NCBI RefSeq assembly: GCF_045689245.1
Contig: NZ_CP136865.1
Location: 1,674,001 to 1,738,000 of the forward strand
Source: Congregibacter brevis
GTDB lineage: Bacteria > Pseudomonadota > Gammaproteobacteria > Pseudomonadales > Halieaceae
Direction of reading: 5' to 3'
DNA: 64,000 bases
The notes under the pieces are model-generated. The model worked only from the letters and a program-made list of their open reading frames with translations. It was not told the DNA's origin and searched no databases. The position numbers and the translations under genes were made by a program. Below, piece by piece: positions 18,483 through 25,974 of this stretch (position 1 is its first letter; every line of letters begins with the position of its first letter).

Positions 18483-18551
18483 TTACCTACAGGGTGATGT
18501 GACCGCTTTTGTTTGCCCGTCTAAGGGCAGTTGATAATCTGGAGAGTGAAA

Positions 18552-19019
18552 ATGAAGAAAGTAAACATGAATCGTCAGCAAGGCTTTACGCTCATCGAAC
18601 TGATGATCGTTATTGCGATTGTAGGAATTTTGGCAGCGATCGCGCTGCCTGCATATCAGGACTACACAGTACGAGCGCGCATGTCTGAGCCTATGGCGAA
18701 GCTGGCTGAGGCAAAAACCTCCGTTGCTGAGTTTTATGCTGCCAACGGTAACCTGCCCGCAACATTGGCTGAGGCCGGTGTAGACGGAAGAACAGCAACG
18801 ATTGCTACTCTGATCGTGGAGTCTATGACTTACTCTTTGACTGGTGGTGTACCTACTATCTCGGTGCTTGCACACGCGAGTGTCTTTCCCGGTGCAACCG
18901 CAGATGCAGGTTTTGAGCTTGTCGGCACCAGCAACCCCAATACTCGCACTTTGCAGTGGGAATGCCAGCCCGGTACCAATGGTGCAGAAGGACGGTTTTT
19001 GCCCGCGAACTGCCGTTAA
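18552..19019 (+). CDS. pilA: Type IV major pilin PilA
   Basis: PilA is the structural subunit of the pilus. The 155-residue precursor has a leader MKKVNMNRQQG, cleaved after Gly11, then FTLIELMIVIAIVGILAAIALPAYQ with Glu at mature position 5. Cys138 and Cys154 near the C terminus would form the disulfide-bonded D-region. The start ATG at 18552 has GGAG seven bases upstream; an in-frame TTG at 18531 is less likely. The Ser/Thr-rich middle part offers possible O-glycosylation sites, relevant to the genes just downstream. A terminator follows. Confidence 0.96.
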   Translation: MKKVNMNRQQGFTLIELMIVIAIVGILAAIALPAYQDYTVRARMSEPMAKLAEAKTSVAEFYAANGNLPATLAEAGVDGRTATIATLIVESMTYSLTGGVPTISVLAHASVFPGATADAGFELVGTSNPNTRTLQWECQPGTNGAEGRFLPANCR

Positions 19020-19037
19020 TAGCTTTTTGCACACATA

Positions 19038-19059
19038 GACACGATCGATGGATCGTGTC
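19038..19059 (+). repeat. First of two hairpins after pilA
   Basis: Arms GACACGATC and GATCGTGTC enclose a GATG tetraloop, giving a nine-base-pair stem 18 bases after the pilA stop. It has no T-run of its own. It may protect the abundant pilA mRNA from 3' decay or assist the terminator that follows. Confidence 0.6.
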
Positions 19060-19068
19060 TGAATTCTG

Positions 19069-19104
19069 GGCCCGCTCTGCATGCAGAGCGGGCCTTCTTC
19101 GTTT
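19069..19104 (+). terminator. Intrinsic terminator of pilA
   Basis: A perfect GC-rich palindrome (arms GGCCCGCTCTGCA and its complement, 19069-19094) is followed by TTCTTCGTTT. It separates pilA from the downstream genes, which would then be made by partial read-through or from their own promoter. Confidence 0.85.
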
Positions 19105-19146
19105 ATCAGCGGTGTTTGCCGCTCCTTTGTCGAAGCTTTAGGCCCG

Positions 19147-21066
19147 ATGAACGCACGGCTGCTCCTCCTGCTCCCATTCCTTCTCGTTGTTCTGGCTTAT
19201 TCGCCTGCTCTGACCGGACCGTGGCTGTTTGATGACATGAGCAACATAGTTGCTAACGAGGCATTGGACGGTAGCTTTAAGCAAAGTGAAACGTGGAGAG
19301 AATCGGGCCTTAGCATGCCTTCCGGACCGCTGGGGCGTAAGGCTTCAGCGATGAGCTTTGCACTCCAGTCCGCCATCCTTGGTATTACTCCCACGCTTAG
19401 TAAAGCAATCAATCTCCTGATTCATCTCGGCTGTGGTTTCCTTGTTTTTCTTCTGACGAAAACCTTGTTTCTCTCTCGGCCGAGCTATCAAAAATTCGCG
19501 CTGCCTGCAGCACTGTTGGCATCAACTATTTGGATGCTTTCACCATTACAGGTTTCTACCGTTATGTACGCCGTACAACGGATGGCGCAGCTTTCAACCT
19601 TGTTCTGCCTTCTTGGCATGTTGGTCTATGCGCACTACCGGAGGTCTTGGCTTACGGTCGCCCCCAGCGTGGATGCGATGCTCGCCTGTACGGTGTGGAT
19701 GGGCGTGTTTACGATTGTGGGAGCCTACTCCAAAGAGAACGGCGCGCTTCTGCCATGGTTCGTTACACTGCTGGAAGTGACGTGGTTTGGCGGGATTGTG
19801 GCTGGAAAAAAGCATCGCGTTGTATTCGCGCTTGCGATGTTCGTATTCATTGGACCTGTGCTATTGGCTTTGGCCCTGCTTACGATTGACCCCGGCTGGA
19901 TTCAAGCGGGTTACGAAGCCCGGGACTTCTCCATCACCGAAAGAATTTTCACTCAGCTACGTTTGTTGTGGCTGTATGTCTTTTGGTTTCTGGTGCCCAT
20001 ACCCGGACAGCTTGGCTTGTTTCATGACGATATCGTATGGTCCACAAGTGCTTTCCAGCCCGTGAGTTCGGCACTGGCCGGCGTTGCGTGGTTGCTAGCG
20101 ATTCTTCTGGCTGTGAGGTATGCCAAGCGTCAACCCTTGCTAGCGCTCGCCGTTGGGTGGTGGTGCATTGGTCATGCTCTTGAGTCCACTGTTTTACCTT
20201 TGGAGATGGTGTTCGAACATCGCAACTACCTCCCGTCCATCGGTATTGCTATCGGTTTGAGCGCACTGCTGATCCAGATAAATGACCGCTACATCGCTGG
20301 GCATCAAAGACGCTTGCTATGGGTGGTGCCGGCGCTGCTTGCTTTACCCTTATTTCTTCGGGCGCTGGTCTGGAGTGATGAGTCTCATCTCGCTGATACC
20401 CTTTGCAAAAATCATCCCTTGTCGGTTCGGTCTTGTCACTTTTACGCACAGACCCAAGTAAAGAGTGCGTTTGTGTCAGGCGTGATTCCGAATTCTGACA
20501 TCACCGCCGATGATCGCGCCTTGTTGGCACGGCACGCGCTCATCAAAATTCATGAGCGTCAGCCTGAAGAACTCGTTACCAGCGTAGCTCTTTTTCTTTT
20601 GGACTCGCACAGTGTGCCTGGGTCGTCACAAGTCTCTGCACTATGGATGCCAAGGATCATTAACGGGCTGAGCTCTAACGTTTTGGATGTAACCGAGGTG
20701 AAAGCGGTGGCTCAGACCTTACAGTGCGTTAGGGCAGAAGTGTGTGTCGCCTCTGCGGACCAACTATCCAATCTAGAAGATGCGCTCTTGGGACATTCGG
20801 CAAACTTTGATGCAGGAGTGACTGAACTGATCGCGCACTATCGCGATGAAGGCATGCCCCCTGGGGAGTTAGCAGAGCTCGTTCAGGAGTGGTCCAAGGC
20901 TTCGCCCACGAGTATGGGGCTCAGCGATTGGCGAGCCTTGCTGTATCTCGAAGATGAGAACTACCCTGCGTTCTTTGACGAGATGCTTGTCCTTGCCGCA
21001 CTGGATAAAGATAGGCGCCGGTACCCGAAACTCTCCTTGGTGATTTCCCGGATTCTTTCTTTGTGA
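19147..21066 (+). CDS. TMTC-like GT-C membrane glycosyltransferase, candidate pilin O-glycosyltransferase
   Basis: The 639-residue polytopic protein starts with a membrane segment followed by LFDD (about 27-30), the acidic pair expected in the first extracytoplasmic loop of GT-C enzymes. It has other elements recalled from eukaryotic TMTC/DUF1736 proteins: SPLQVSTVMYAVQRM (about 132-146), SKENGALLP (about 195-203) and FEHRNYLPS (about 356-364). About ten hydrophobic segments are followed by a soluble C-terminal part from about 400. It should use a polyprenyl-phosphate sugar in the periplasm. The frame is open up to 19081, inside the pilA terminator, so ATG 19147 is the sensible start. The target PilA is inferred from position. 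It is not a PglL/TfpO-type ligase by motif. Confidence 0.72.
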   Translation: MNARLLLLLPFLLVVLAYSPALTGPWLFDDMSNIVANEALDGSFKQSETWRESGLSMPSGPLGRKASAMSFALQSAILGITPTLSKAINLLIHLGCGFLVFLLTKTLFLSRPSYQKFALPAALLASTIWMLSPLQVSTVMYAVQRMAQLSTLFCLLGMLVYAHYRRSWLTVAPSVDAMLACTVWMGVFTIVGAYSKENGALLPWFVTLLEVTWFGGIVAGKKHRVVFALAMFVFIGPVLLALALLTIDPGWIQAGYEARDFSITERIFTQLRLLWLYVFWFLVPIPGQLGLFHDDIVWSTSAFQPVSSALAGVAWLLAILLAVRYAKRQPLLALAVGWWCIGHALESTVLPLEMVFEHRNYLPSIGIAIGLSALLIQINDRYIAGHQRRLLWVVPALLALPLFLRALVWSDESHLADTLCKNHPLSVRSCHFYAQTQVKSAFVSGVIPNSDITADDRALLARHALIKIHERQPEELVTSVALFLLDSHSVPGSSQVSALWMPRIINGLSSNVLDVTEVKAVAQTLQCVRAEVCVASADQLSNLEDALLGHSANFDAGVTELIAHYRDEGMPPGELAELVQEWSKASPTSMGLSDWRALLYLEDENYPAFFDEMLVLAALDKDRRRYPKLSLVISRILSL

Positions 21067-22817
21067 TTACCAGCAGCAAATCTGAGCTCACTTCGACCAT
21101 TGCGCTGCTTCTCCTTCTTGGGGTGTGCGTCTGGCTCTACTACCCGGGATTAAGCGGACCGGTTTTGCTCGACGATGCTTCGAACATTGAGCAGAGCTTT
21201 GGTGCTGAAGTAAGCGGTTTCGCCAACGAGGAGTCATACAGGCCTGGGTTTTGGGAGTACGTTTCTAACAACAATGCCGGGCCTCTTGGTCGACCAGTCT
21301 CTATGGCGACCTTTTACGCAGAATACTGGTTCTGTCCGCCCAGAAGCTTTGTCGGCAAAAGCATTAACCTCGCATTGCACTGTGTCGTAGGCCTGCTGCT
21401 GTATATGCTTGTAAGACGAACGCTTCGAATGGTCGGCTTGGATTCGAGTGCCGCAGCACTGTTTGCAACTGCCTTTTGGCTGCTTGCACCGCTGCACGTC
21501 AGTACTGTTTTGTATCACGTACAACGGATGGCAATCTTAGCAGCACTATTCTCCCTGCTTTTTATTCATGGATGGTTCAGTCTGCGCGGTGCCTATATAG
21601 ATCGACGCAGCTTGCGATGGCCTGCCATAGGTACTCTACTCAGCGGGATATTGGCGATTGGAGCGAAGGAGAACGCTGTCGTTGTTTTGCCACTCGTACT
21701 GCTTTTTGATTGGTTTTTCTTGGGAGAGCGGGGGGAGCCAAACCTGAGGCAGGTGCGCTGGCGTAGAACCTCCAAGCTTGCTTTAGCAATACTAGCGCTG
21801 CTTGGCGTAGTCGCCTGTTTGCTCGCGTCAGAGTGGATTGTTAGAGGTTATGAAGTACGACAGTTCACGCTTGGACAACGCTTGCTTACAGAGTCCCGAA
21901 TACTCTGGTCTTACGCCTATGAGTTTTTCCTGCCGAATATCCAGACGTTAGGGTTGTCTCATGATGACTACCCGCTTTCTCGCGGACTATTCGACCCGAT
22001 AAGTACGTTGTGGGCAGTTACTGCGATGTCCCTTGGGGCTCTGACCTTGTTGGCATTTTGGTCACGCAAAGTCTTTCGCTACATCGCCTTCGGGGTTGTC
22101 TTCTTTTTTACGGCTCATGCGCTTGAATCCTCTCTTCTGGCACTCGAACTGTATTTTGAGCATCGAAACTACTTTCCTAGCGTAGGTTTCGCTGTTTCCT
22201 TAGGCATTATTGGCGCTTATCTAGGTTCAAAGTATCCCCAGACGAGTAGATCTCTGATGGTCGCGATCACCATCTGGCTGGTGGTGCTAGCTGCTGATCT
22301 TAGCTCCCAATCGGCTATCTGGGGCGATAGAACCGCTATAGTTTTAACCGAACGAGCGGGGCATCCAGAGTCGTCCAGAGCGAACATCGCTATGGCTGTG
22401 CTCACCGCTAGTGCGGGAGACACAGTGAGCGCTGAGCGATTTTCTAAACTTGCGGCTAAGTACTCTGACTCGGAAACAGATAGTGATCATATTGTTAGAT
22501 TTATAGCTTTGAGCTGCCTCGCCAACAAACCTGTTCCTGCTGGGTGGTACCCTGCTCAGCTTACTCAGAAATTAGGGTCGAGTTCTGGGAGAACTTCGCT
22601 TGAAAAAATCGTAGTCGCTGCAGAAACTGACCGTTGTCCAGAGTTTGACTTTGAAGAGCTTGCCGACTTCTTTTCCAGAGCGTGGCGATCACCAGATTTT
22701 GAGAGCGGCTTTGACAGAAATGTGATGGTGGCCGCGCTGCGAATTGAGCGAGTGCTGGGACGGCAGGAGCCCGTTTCACGATATGAAGAAATTTTGCAGC
22801 AAGTCCTGCCGGACTAG
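21063..22817 (+). CDS. Second TMTC-like GT-C membrane glycosyltransferase, tandem paralogue
   Basis: This 584-residue protein starts at a GTG that overlaps the previous stop as GTGA. It repeats the layout of its neighbour: LLDD (about 35-38), GPLGRPVSM (about 73-81), APLHVSTVLYHVQRM (about 142-156), AKENAVVVLP (about 201-210), LSHDDYP (about 298-304) and FEHRNYFPS (about 365-373). The membrane core is clearly paralogous, while the C-terminal 180 residues differ from those of the first copy. The two may act on different acceptors or add successive sugars. Function is inferred; the family resemblance is seen in the motifs. Confidence 0.7.
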   Translation: MITSSKSELTSTIALLLLLGVCVWLYYPGLSGPVLLDDASNIEQSFGAEVSGFANEESYRPGFWEYVSNNNAGPLGRPVSMATFYAEYWFCPPRSFVGKSINLALHCVVGLLLYMLVRRTLRMVGLDSSAAALFATAFWLLAPLHVSTVLYHVQRMAILAALFSLLFIHGWFSLRGAYIDRRSLRWPAIGTLLSGILAIGAKENAVVVLPLVLLFDWFFLGERGEPNLRQVRWRRTSKLALAILALLGVVACLLASEWIVRGYEVRQFTLGQRLLTESRILWSYAYEFFLPNIQTLGLSHDDYPLSRGLFDPISTLWAVTAMSLGALTLLAFWSRKVFRYIAFGVVFFFTAHALESSLLALELYFEHRNYFPSVGFAVSLGIIGAYLGSKYPQTSRSLMVAITIWLVVLAADLSSQSAIWGDRTAIVLTERAGHPESSRANIAMAVLTASAGDTVSAERFSKLAAKYSDSETDSDHIVRFIALSCLANKPVPAGWYPAQLTQKLGSSSGRTSLEKIVVAAETDRCPEFDFEELADFFSRAWRSPDFESGFDRNVMVAALRIERVLGRQEPVSRYEEILQQVLPD

Positions 22818-22888
22818 TAGTCTGTGCAGACGTAAGACGCGCAGCGGCGCAATCCATAAGTAGCCAAAACTTGCCAGTGAGGATAACC

Positions 22889-23767
22889 GTGCTGAGTACT
22901 CGTTCCATTGTAATACCCGCAAAAAATGAGTCAGCAACGATTGCGGGTCTCGTGCATCGATTGCTGGCGCAGAACTCCTCGTGGGAAGTGATTGTTGTTG
23001 ACGATGGTTCAACGGACGGTACGGGAGATCTCGCGGCTGAAGCCGGAGCGATGGTCGTCACTCAGCCCTACAGTAAGGGAAATGGGGCAGCGATCAAGCG
23101 TGGTGCTCGAGCCGCAAGCGGAGAGGTTCTGGTTTTTATGGACGCTGACGGACAGCATGACCCTGCAGATATTGATCGTTTACTCTACCGGTATGACGAG
23201 GGCTACGATCTTGTCGTGGGCGCCCGCTCGGGACTAGGGTCCCAAGCGAGTGTTGCACGTTGGGGGGCGAACGCTTTTTACGATAGCTTCGCGAGTTGGA
23301 TGGTCGGTCAGCCCATTGACGATCTCACGTCAGGATTTAGGGCGGTGAACCGCAGAAAGTTTTTGAGTTTTCTGTATCTGCTACCTAACGGATTTAGTTA
23401 TCCGACTACCTCAACCATGGCGTTTTATCGGGCGGGCTACTCCGTCGGGTTTTTGCCGATAACAGTCGCGAAGCGCCAAGGTCGCGGTCACATACGTTTG
23501 TTTCGCGATGGTTTACGTTTCTTGCTAATTATTTTCAAGGTTGGAACGCTGTATTCTCCGCTGAAAGTTTACTTTCCATTTTCGGTCTTTACCGCGGGTC
23601 TTGGAGTGTTTAACTACGTCGCTACGGCAATGATTACGGAATCCTGGCGCTTTACGAATATGACAGCTCTTCTGGTTTCTTCAGGAGTTATTATTTTTCT
23701 TTTGGGTCTTTTATCCGAGCAGCTCACAAACCTGCAATACAAAGACGTTGCGGTGGATGACGATTAA
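22889..23767 (+). CDS. GT2 family glycosyltransferase, polyprenyl-phosphate sugar synthase-like
   Basis: The 292-residue protein has the GT2 nucleotide-sugar fold (VVDDGSTDGT at about 37-46; the DXD-type DADGQH at about 85-90) and two C-terminal membrane helices (about 230-252 and 260-282). This layout is known from dolichol- or undecaprenyl-phosphate mannose/glucose synthases, which make the lipid-linked monosaccharide used by GT-C enzymes. That fits the two GT-C genes just upstream. GTG 22889 with AGGA at good spacing is preferred over TTG 22871. The sugar cannot be predicted. Confidence 0.82.
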   Translation: MLSTRSIVIPAKNESATIAGLVHRLLAQNSSWEVIVVDDGSTDGTGDLAAEAGAMVVTQPYSKGNGAAIKRGARAASGEVLVFMDADGQHDPADIDRLLYRYDEGYDLVVGARSGLGSQASVARWGANAFYDSFASWMVGQPIDDLTSGFRAVNRRKFLSFLYLLPNGFSYPTTSTMAFYRAGYSVGFLPITVAKRQGRGHIRLFRDGLRFLLIIFKVGTLYSPLKVYFPFSVFTAGLGVFNYVATAMITESWRFTNMTALLVSSGVIIFLLGLLSEQLTNLQYKDVAVDDD

Positions 23768-23774
23768 GACAGAG

Positions 23775-23826
23775 CTCTTTAGGGCAGACCTCTTTAGGGT
23801 GACTCGGAAGAGTCACCCTAAAGAGG
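23775..23826 (+). repeat. Long hairpin with a duplicated arm after the glycosylation cassette
   Basis: A perfect 17-base-pair stem (arm CCTCTTTAGGGTGACTC at 23789-23805, loop GGAA, second arm 23810-23826) lies just after the GT2 stop. The ten-base CTCTTTAGGG inside the first arm is also present as a direct copy at 23775-23784, so an alternative pairing with the second arm is possible. There is no T-run on either strand. It probably ends or protects the cassette transcript. Confidence 0.7.
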
Positions 23827-23893
23827 TAGGGCGCGGCTGCTATTGCGAGAATAAGATACGCAGCAATTTCATAGTTTCTCGGAGTGACCTCAT

Positions 23894-25009
23894 ATGCTCA
23901 TTGGCGTACCGAAAGAGATAAAGAATCACGAGTACCGTATTGGTCTGACGCCTGCCGGAGTGAGCGAGTTAGTGCATGCAGGGCATGAGGTGCTTATCGA
24001 GACTTGCGGCGGAGCATCCATTGGCTTTGACGACTCCCAATACAAGGCTGCCGGGGCGGCTATTGCGAATGACGCTGAGACAGTCTTCGCCACTGCAGAA
24101 ATGGTTGTAAAGGTTAAGGAGCCCCAGCCGCAGGAATGCCAGATGCTTCGCCCCGGCCAGCTTTTGTTCACTTACCTACACCTTGCCCCAGACCCAGAGC
24201 AGACTCGTTTACTCGTTGAGTCTGGTGCGAGCGCAGTTGCCTACGAGACTGTTACCAGCGCGCAAGGAGGGCTACCTCTGCTAGCGCCCATGAGTGAGGT
24301 GGCCGGGCGCATGGCCATTCAGGCTGGCTGTCATAGCTTGGAAAAGGCCCAGGGCGGTAGCGGCACTTTGCTCGGTGGTGTTCCCGGTGTAGAGCCTGCC
24401 AGAGTGCTGGTCATCGGTGGTGGCGTGGTGGGAGTGAACGCCGCTCGCATGGCAATGGGCTTAGGCGCTGATGTCACGATTGTTGATCGCTCTATTAGCA
24501 GACTCAAGGAGCTAGATACGCTGTTTGAGGGCCGCATGAAGACGCTTTACTCCACTCGGGATGCTTTAGAGAGACATGCTCTGCAGGCAGATCTGGTGGT
24601 CGGTGCGGTGTTAATACCCGGAGCCGCTGCGCCGAAGCTGATTTCCGCTGAACTAGTCTCGCGGATGAAACCGGGAGCGGTCTTAGTGGACGTCGCCATT
24701 GATCAGGGCGGTTGTTTTGAAACGAGCCGTCCGACCACACACCAGAATCCCTGCTATATCGTAGACGACGTAGTGCACTACTGTGTCGCCAACATGCCTG
24801 GGGGGGTTGCGAGGACGTCCACGCTTGCACTGACCAACGCGACGCTTCCCTACGTGCTTGCTTTGGCAAGTAAAGGCCTAAAAAACGCGCTCGAAGATGA
24901 TCGTTACTTGCGTGACGGTTTGAATGTGCACGCAGGAAAAATCACCTGCAAGGCTGTCGCTGAAGCCCTGAGTTACGAGTACTTACCGCCTATGCAAGCG
25001 CTTAGCTAG
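23894..25009 (+). CDS. ald: Alanine dehydrogenase
   Basis: The enzyme interconverts L-alanine with pyruvate and ammonium using NAD. The 371-residue protein begins MLIGVPKEIKNHEYRIGLTP, typical of the AlaDH/PNT family, and has HLAPDPEQT near residue 97-105. The Rossmann segment VLVIGGGVVGVNAARMAMGLGA follows near 172-193, and DDVVHYCVANMPGGV near 290. GGAG lies nine bases before the ATG. It ends convergent to the next gene. An AGCS-type alanine/sodium symporter is at 60.2 kb, but no direct linkage is seen. Confidence 0.96.
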   Translation: MLIGVPKEIKNHEYRIGLTPAGVSELVHAGHEVLIETCGGASIGFDDSQYKAAGAAIANDAETVFATAEMVVKVKEPQPQECQMLRPGQLLFTYLHLAPDPEQTRLLVESGASAVAYETVTSAQGGLPLLAPMSEVAGRMAIQAGCHSLEKAQGGSGTLLGGVPGVEPARVLVIGGGVVGVNAARMAMGLGADVTIVDRSISRLKELDTLFEGRMKTLYSTRDALERHALQADLVVGAVLIPGAAAPKLISAELVSRMKPGAVLVDVAIDQGGCFETSRPTTHQNPCYIVDDVVHYCVANMPGGVARTSTLALTNATLPYVLALASKGLKNALEDDRYLRDGLNVHAGKITCKAVAEALSYEYLPPMQALS

Positions 25010-25070
25010 TCAGCGCGGGTTTCTACGATTGGCCGGCATTTCTGGCCGTTTAGATGGGTCTTATCAAAGC

Positions 25071-25910
25071 TTAAGACGTGGGTTTATGTACGATCAGTAG
25101 ATCCTGGTGTGTTGGCCCTTCGTCTACTCTCCAAGTGCCGGGGTATATATCGGCAATGGGAATTAGGTCTACATCGGCAATGGTCTCTAAAATAAAATCT
25201 GGTCTGAATGCCATCGCAGCAAGCGGATTCTTGGGGGTGGCTGTGGCGCTGAAAGCGTCTATAGGGGTATCAAAACTCAGGTCTTGCCCCTGGTTTTCTG
25301 TGCCTTGAGCGTCTTCGAGTACATACCAGGTGAGCACAGCTGAAGCCCCTGGCTTCAAAACGCGACTCAGTTCGCGAAGGTATTGCTTTGCGTCTTCGGT
25401 GCTGAGGTGTGTGAAGACTGATGTGGCGACGGCAAAGTCGAAAGCGTTTTTCTCGTAGGGAAATTGAAAGTTTTCACCGCGCTCCTCGCCGTCGGGGTTG
25501 TAGTGTTCATTGTTTACCGAGGTTAGTCGAAAGTTGAAATTTCTATGCCGGCTTCCGATGGCGCGTTGGCACCAAGCTATAGCCTGTTTATCGACGTCGA
25601 AGCCTTCATAACGACTGTTGCTGTCCAAGAAATGAGTCAGTGGTGCGGCTAAGCGACCCACGCCGCAGCCGATGTCCAAAACCGAGCATCCGGGGGTGAG
25701 GCCGCCGTATTCGGTGCAAAGCTTCTTCAAGTGGAGACCAATCTCCTCGAAGTCGCTCTGGCTGTCGAAGCGCAGCCAACGGGGCGGCAGCGCTTGATCC
25801 CTCTTAGTCATCCGGTCCCAAAGATCCATGGGAAAATACCTGACTAGCTTCAGAGCTCTCTTCTGCTCATGAGGAAGTCTGCCTAGCAATGCGGCCAAAC
25901 CCTTGGACAT
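25071..25910 (-). CDS. Class I SAM-dependent methyltransferase
   Basis: The 279-residue protein carries the SAM-binding motif I VLDIGCGVGRLAAPLTH near residues 76-92, motif II around YEGFDVDKQAIAWC and the post-motif segment FDFAVATSVFTHLS near 155. These belong to the Methyltransf_11/25 superfamily. The substrate is unknown. An N-terminal basic stretch (HEQKRALKLVRYFPMDLWDRM) precedes the domain. It follows glcB on the same strand with a 64-base gap, and nothing ties it functionally to malate synthase. Confidence 0.8.
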   Translation of the reverse strand: MSKGLAALLGRLPHEQKRALKLVRYFPMDLWDRMTKRDQALPPRWLRFDSQSDFEEIGLHLKKLCTEYGGLTPGCSVLDIGCGVGRLAAPLTHFLDSNSRYEGFDVDKQAIAWCQRAIGSRHRNFNFRLTSVNNEHYNPDGEERGENFQFPYEKNAFDFAVATSVFTHLSTEDAKQYLRELSRVLKPGASAVLTWYVLEDAQGTENQGQDLSFDTPIDAFSATATPKNPLAAMAFRPDFILETIADVDLIPIADIYPGTWRVDEGPTHQDLLIVHKPTS

Positions 25911-25974
25911 TTCTATACCTAAGCTTATGAGGCGAATTTTTCCTGATCTTGTGTCTTCCCACGGAGAGACGTCG

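Larger units (their letters stand above)
18180..18551. other. pilB-pilA divergent intergenic region
   Basis: This 372-base gap contains no gene. It holds an inverted repeat CTGACA-N5-TGTCAG (18331-18347), a small hairpin AGGCG-N6-CGCCT (18299-18314), a very AT-rich block at about 18417-18460 and a sigma-54 type promoter for pilA. No tRNA was found here, unlike next to pilA in Pseudomonas aeruginosa as I recall it. Confidence 0.7.

Noticed and set aside
18180..18551. tRNA gene beside pilA, as in Pseudomonas aeruginosa
   Set aside because: No cloverleaf, T-arm sequence (GGTTCGAAT-like) or acceptor stem could be found on either strand in the gap.
19081..19146. Longer start for the first GT-C gene at 19081
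   Set aside because: The extension would lie within the pilA terminator and adds a polar stretch before the first membrane helix; ATG 19147 places the helix at the N terminus as in its paralogue.
19147..22817. PglL/TfpO/WaaL-type O-antigen ligase as identity of the two membrane proteins
   Set aside because: They lack the Wzy_C-type central loop motifs I would expect; the DD, KEN and FEHRNY-PS motifs fit the TMTC-like GT-C pattern better.
23789..23826. Classical intrinsic terminator after the GT2 gene
   Set aside because: The stem is strong but no T-run follows on either strand, so it is listed as a repeat and not as a terminator.
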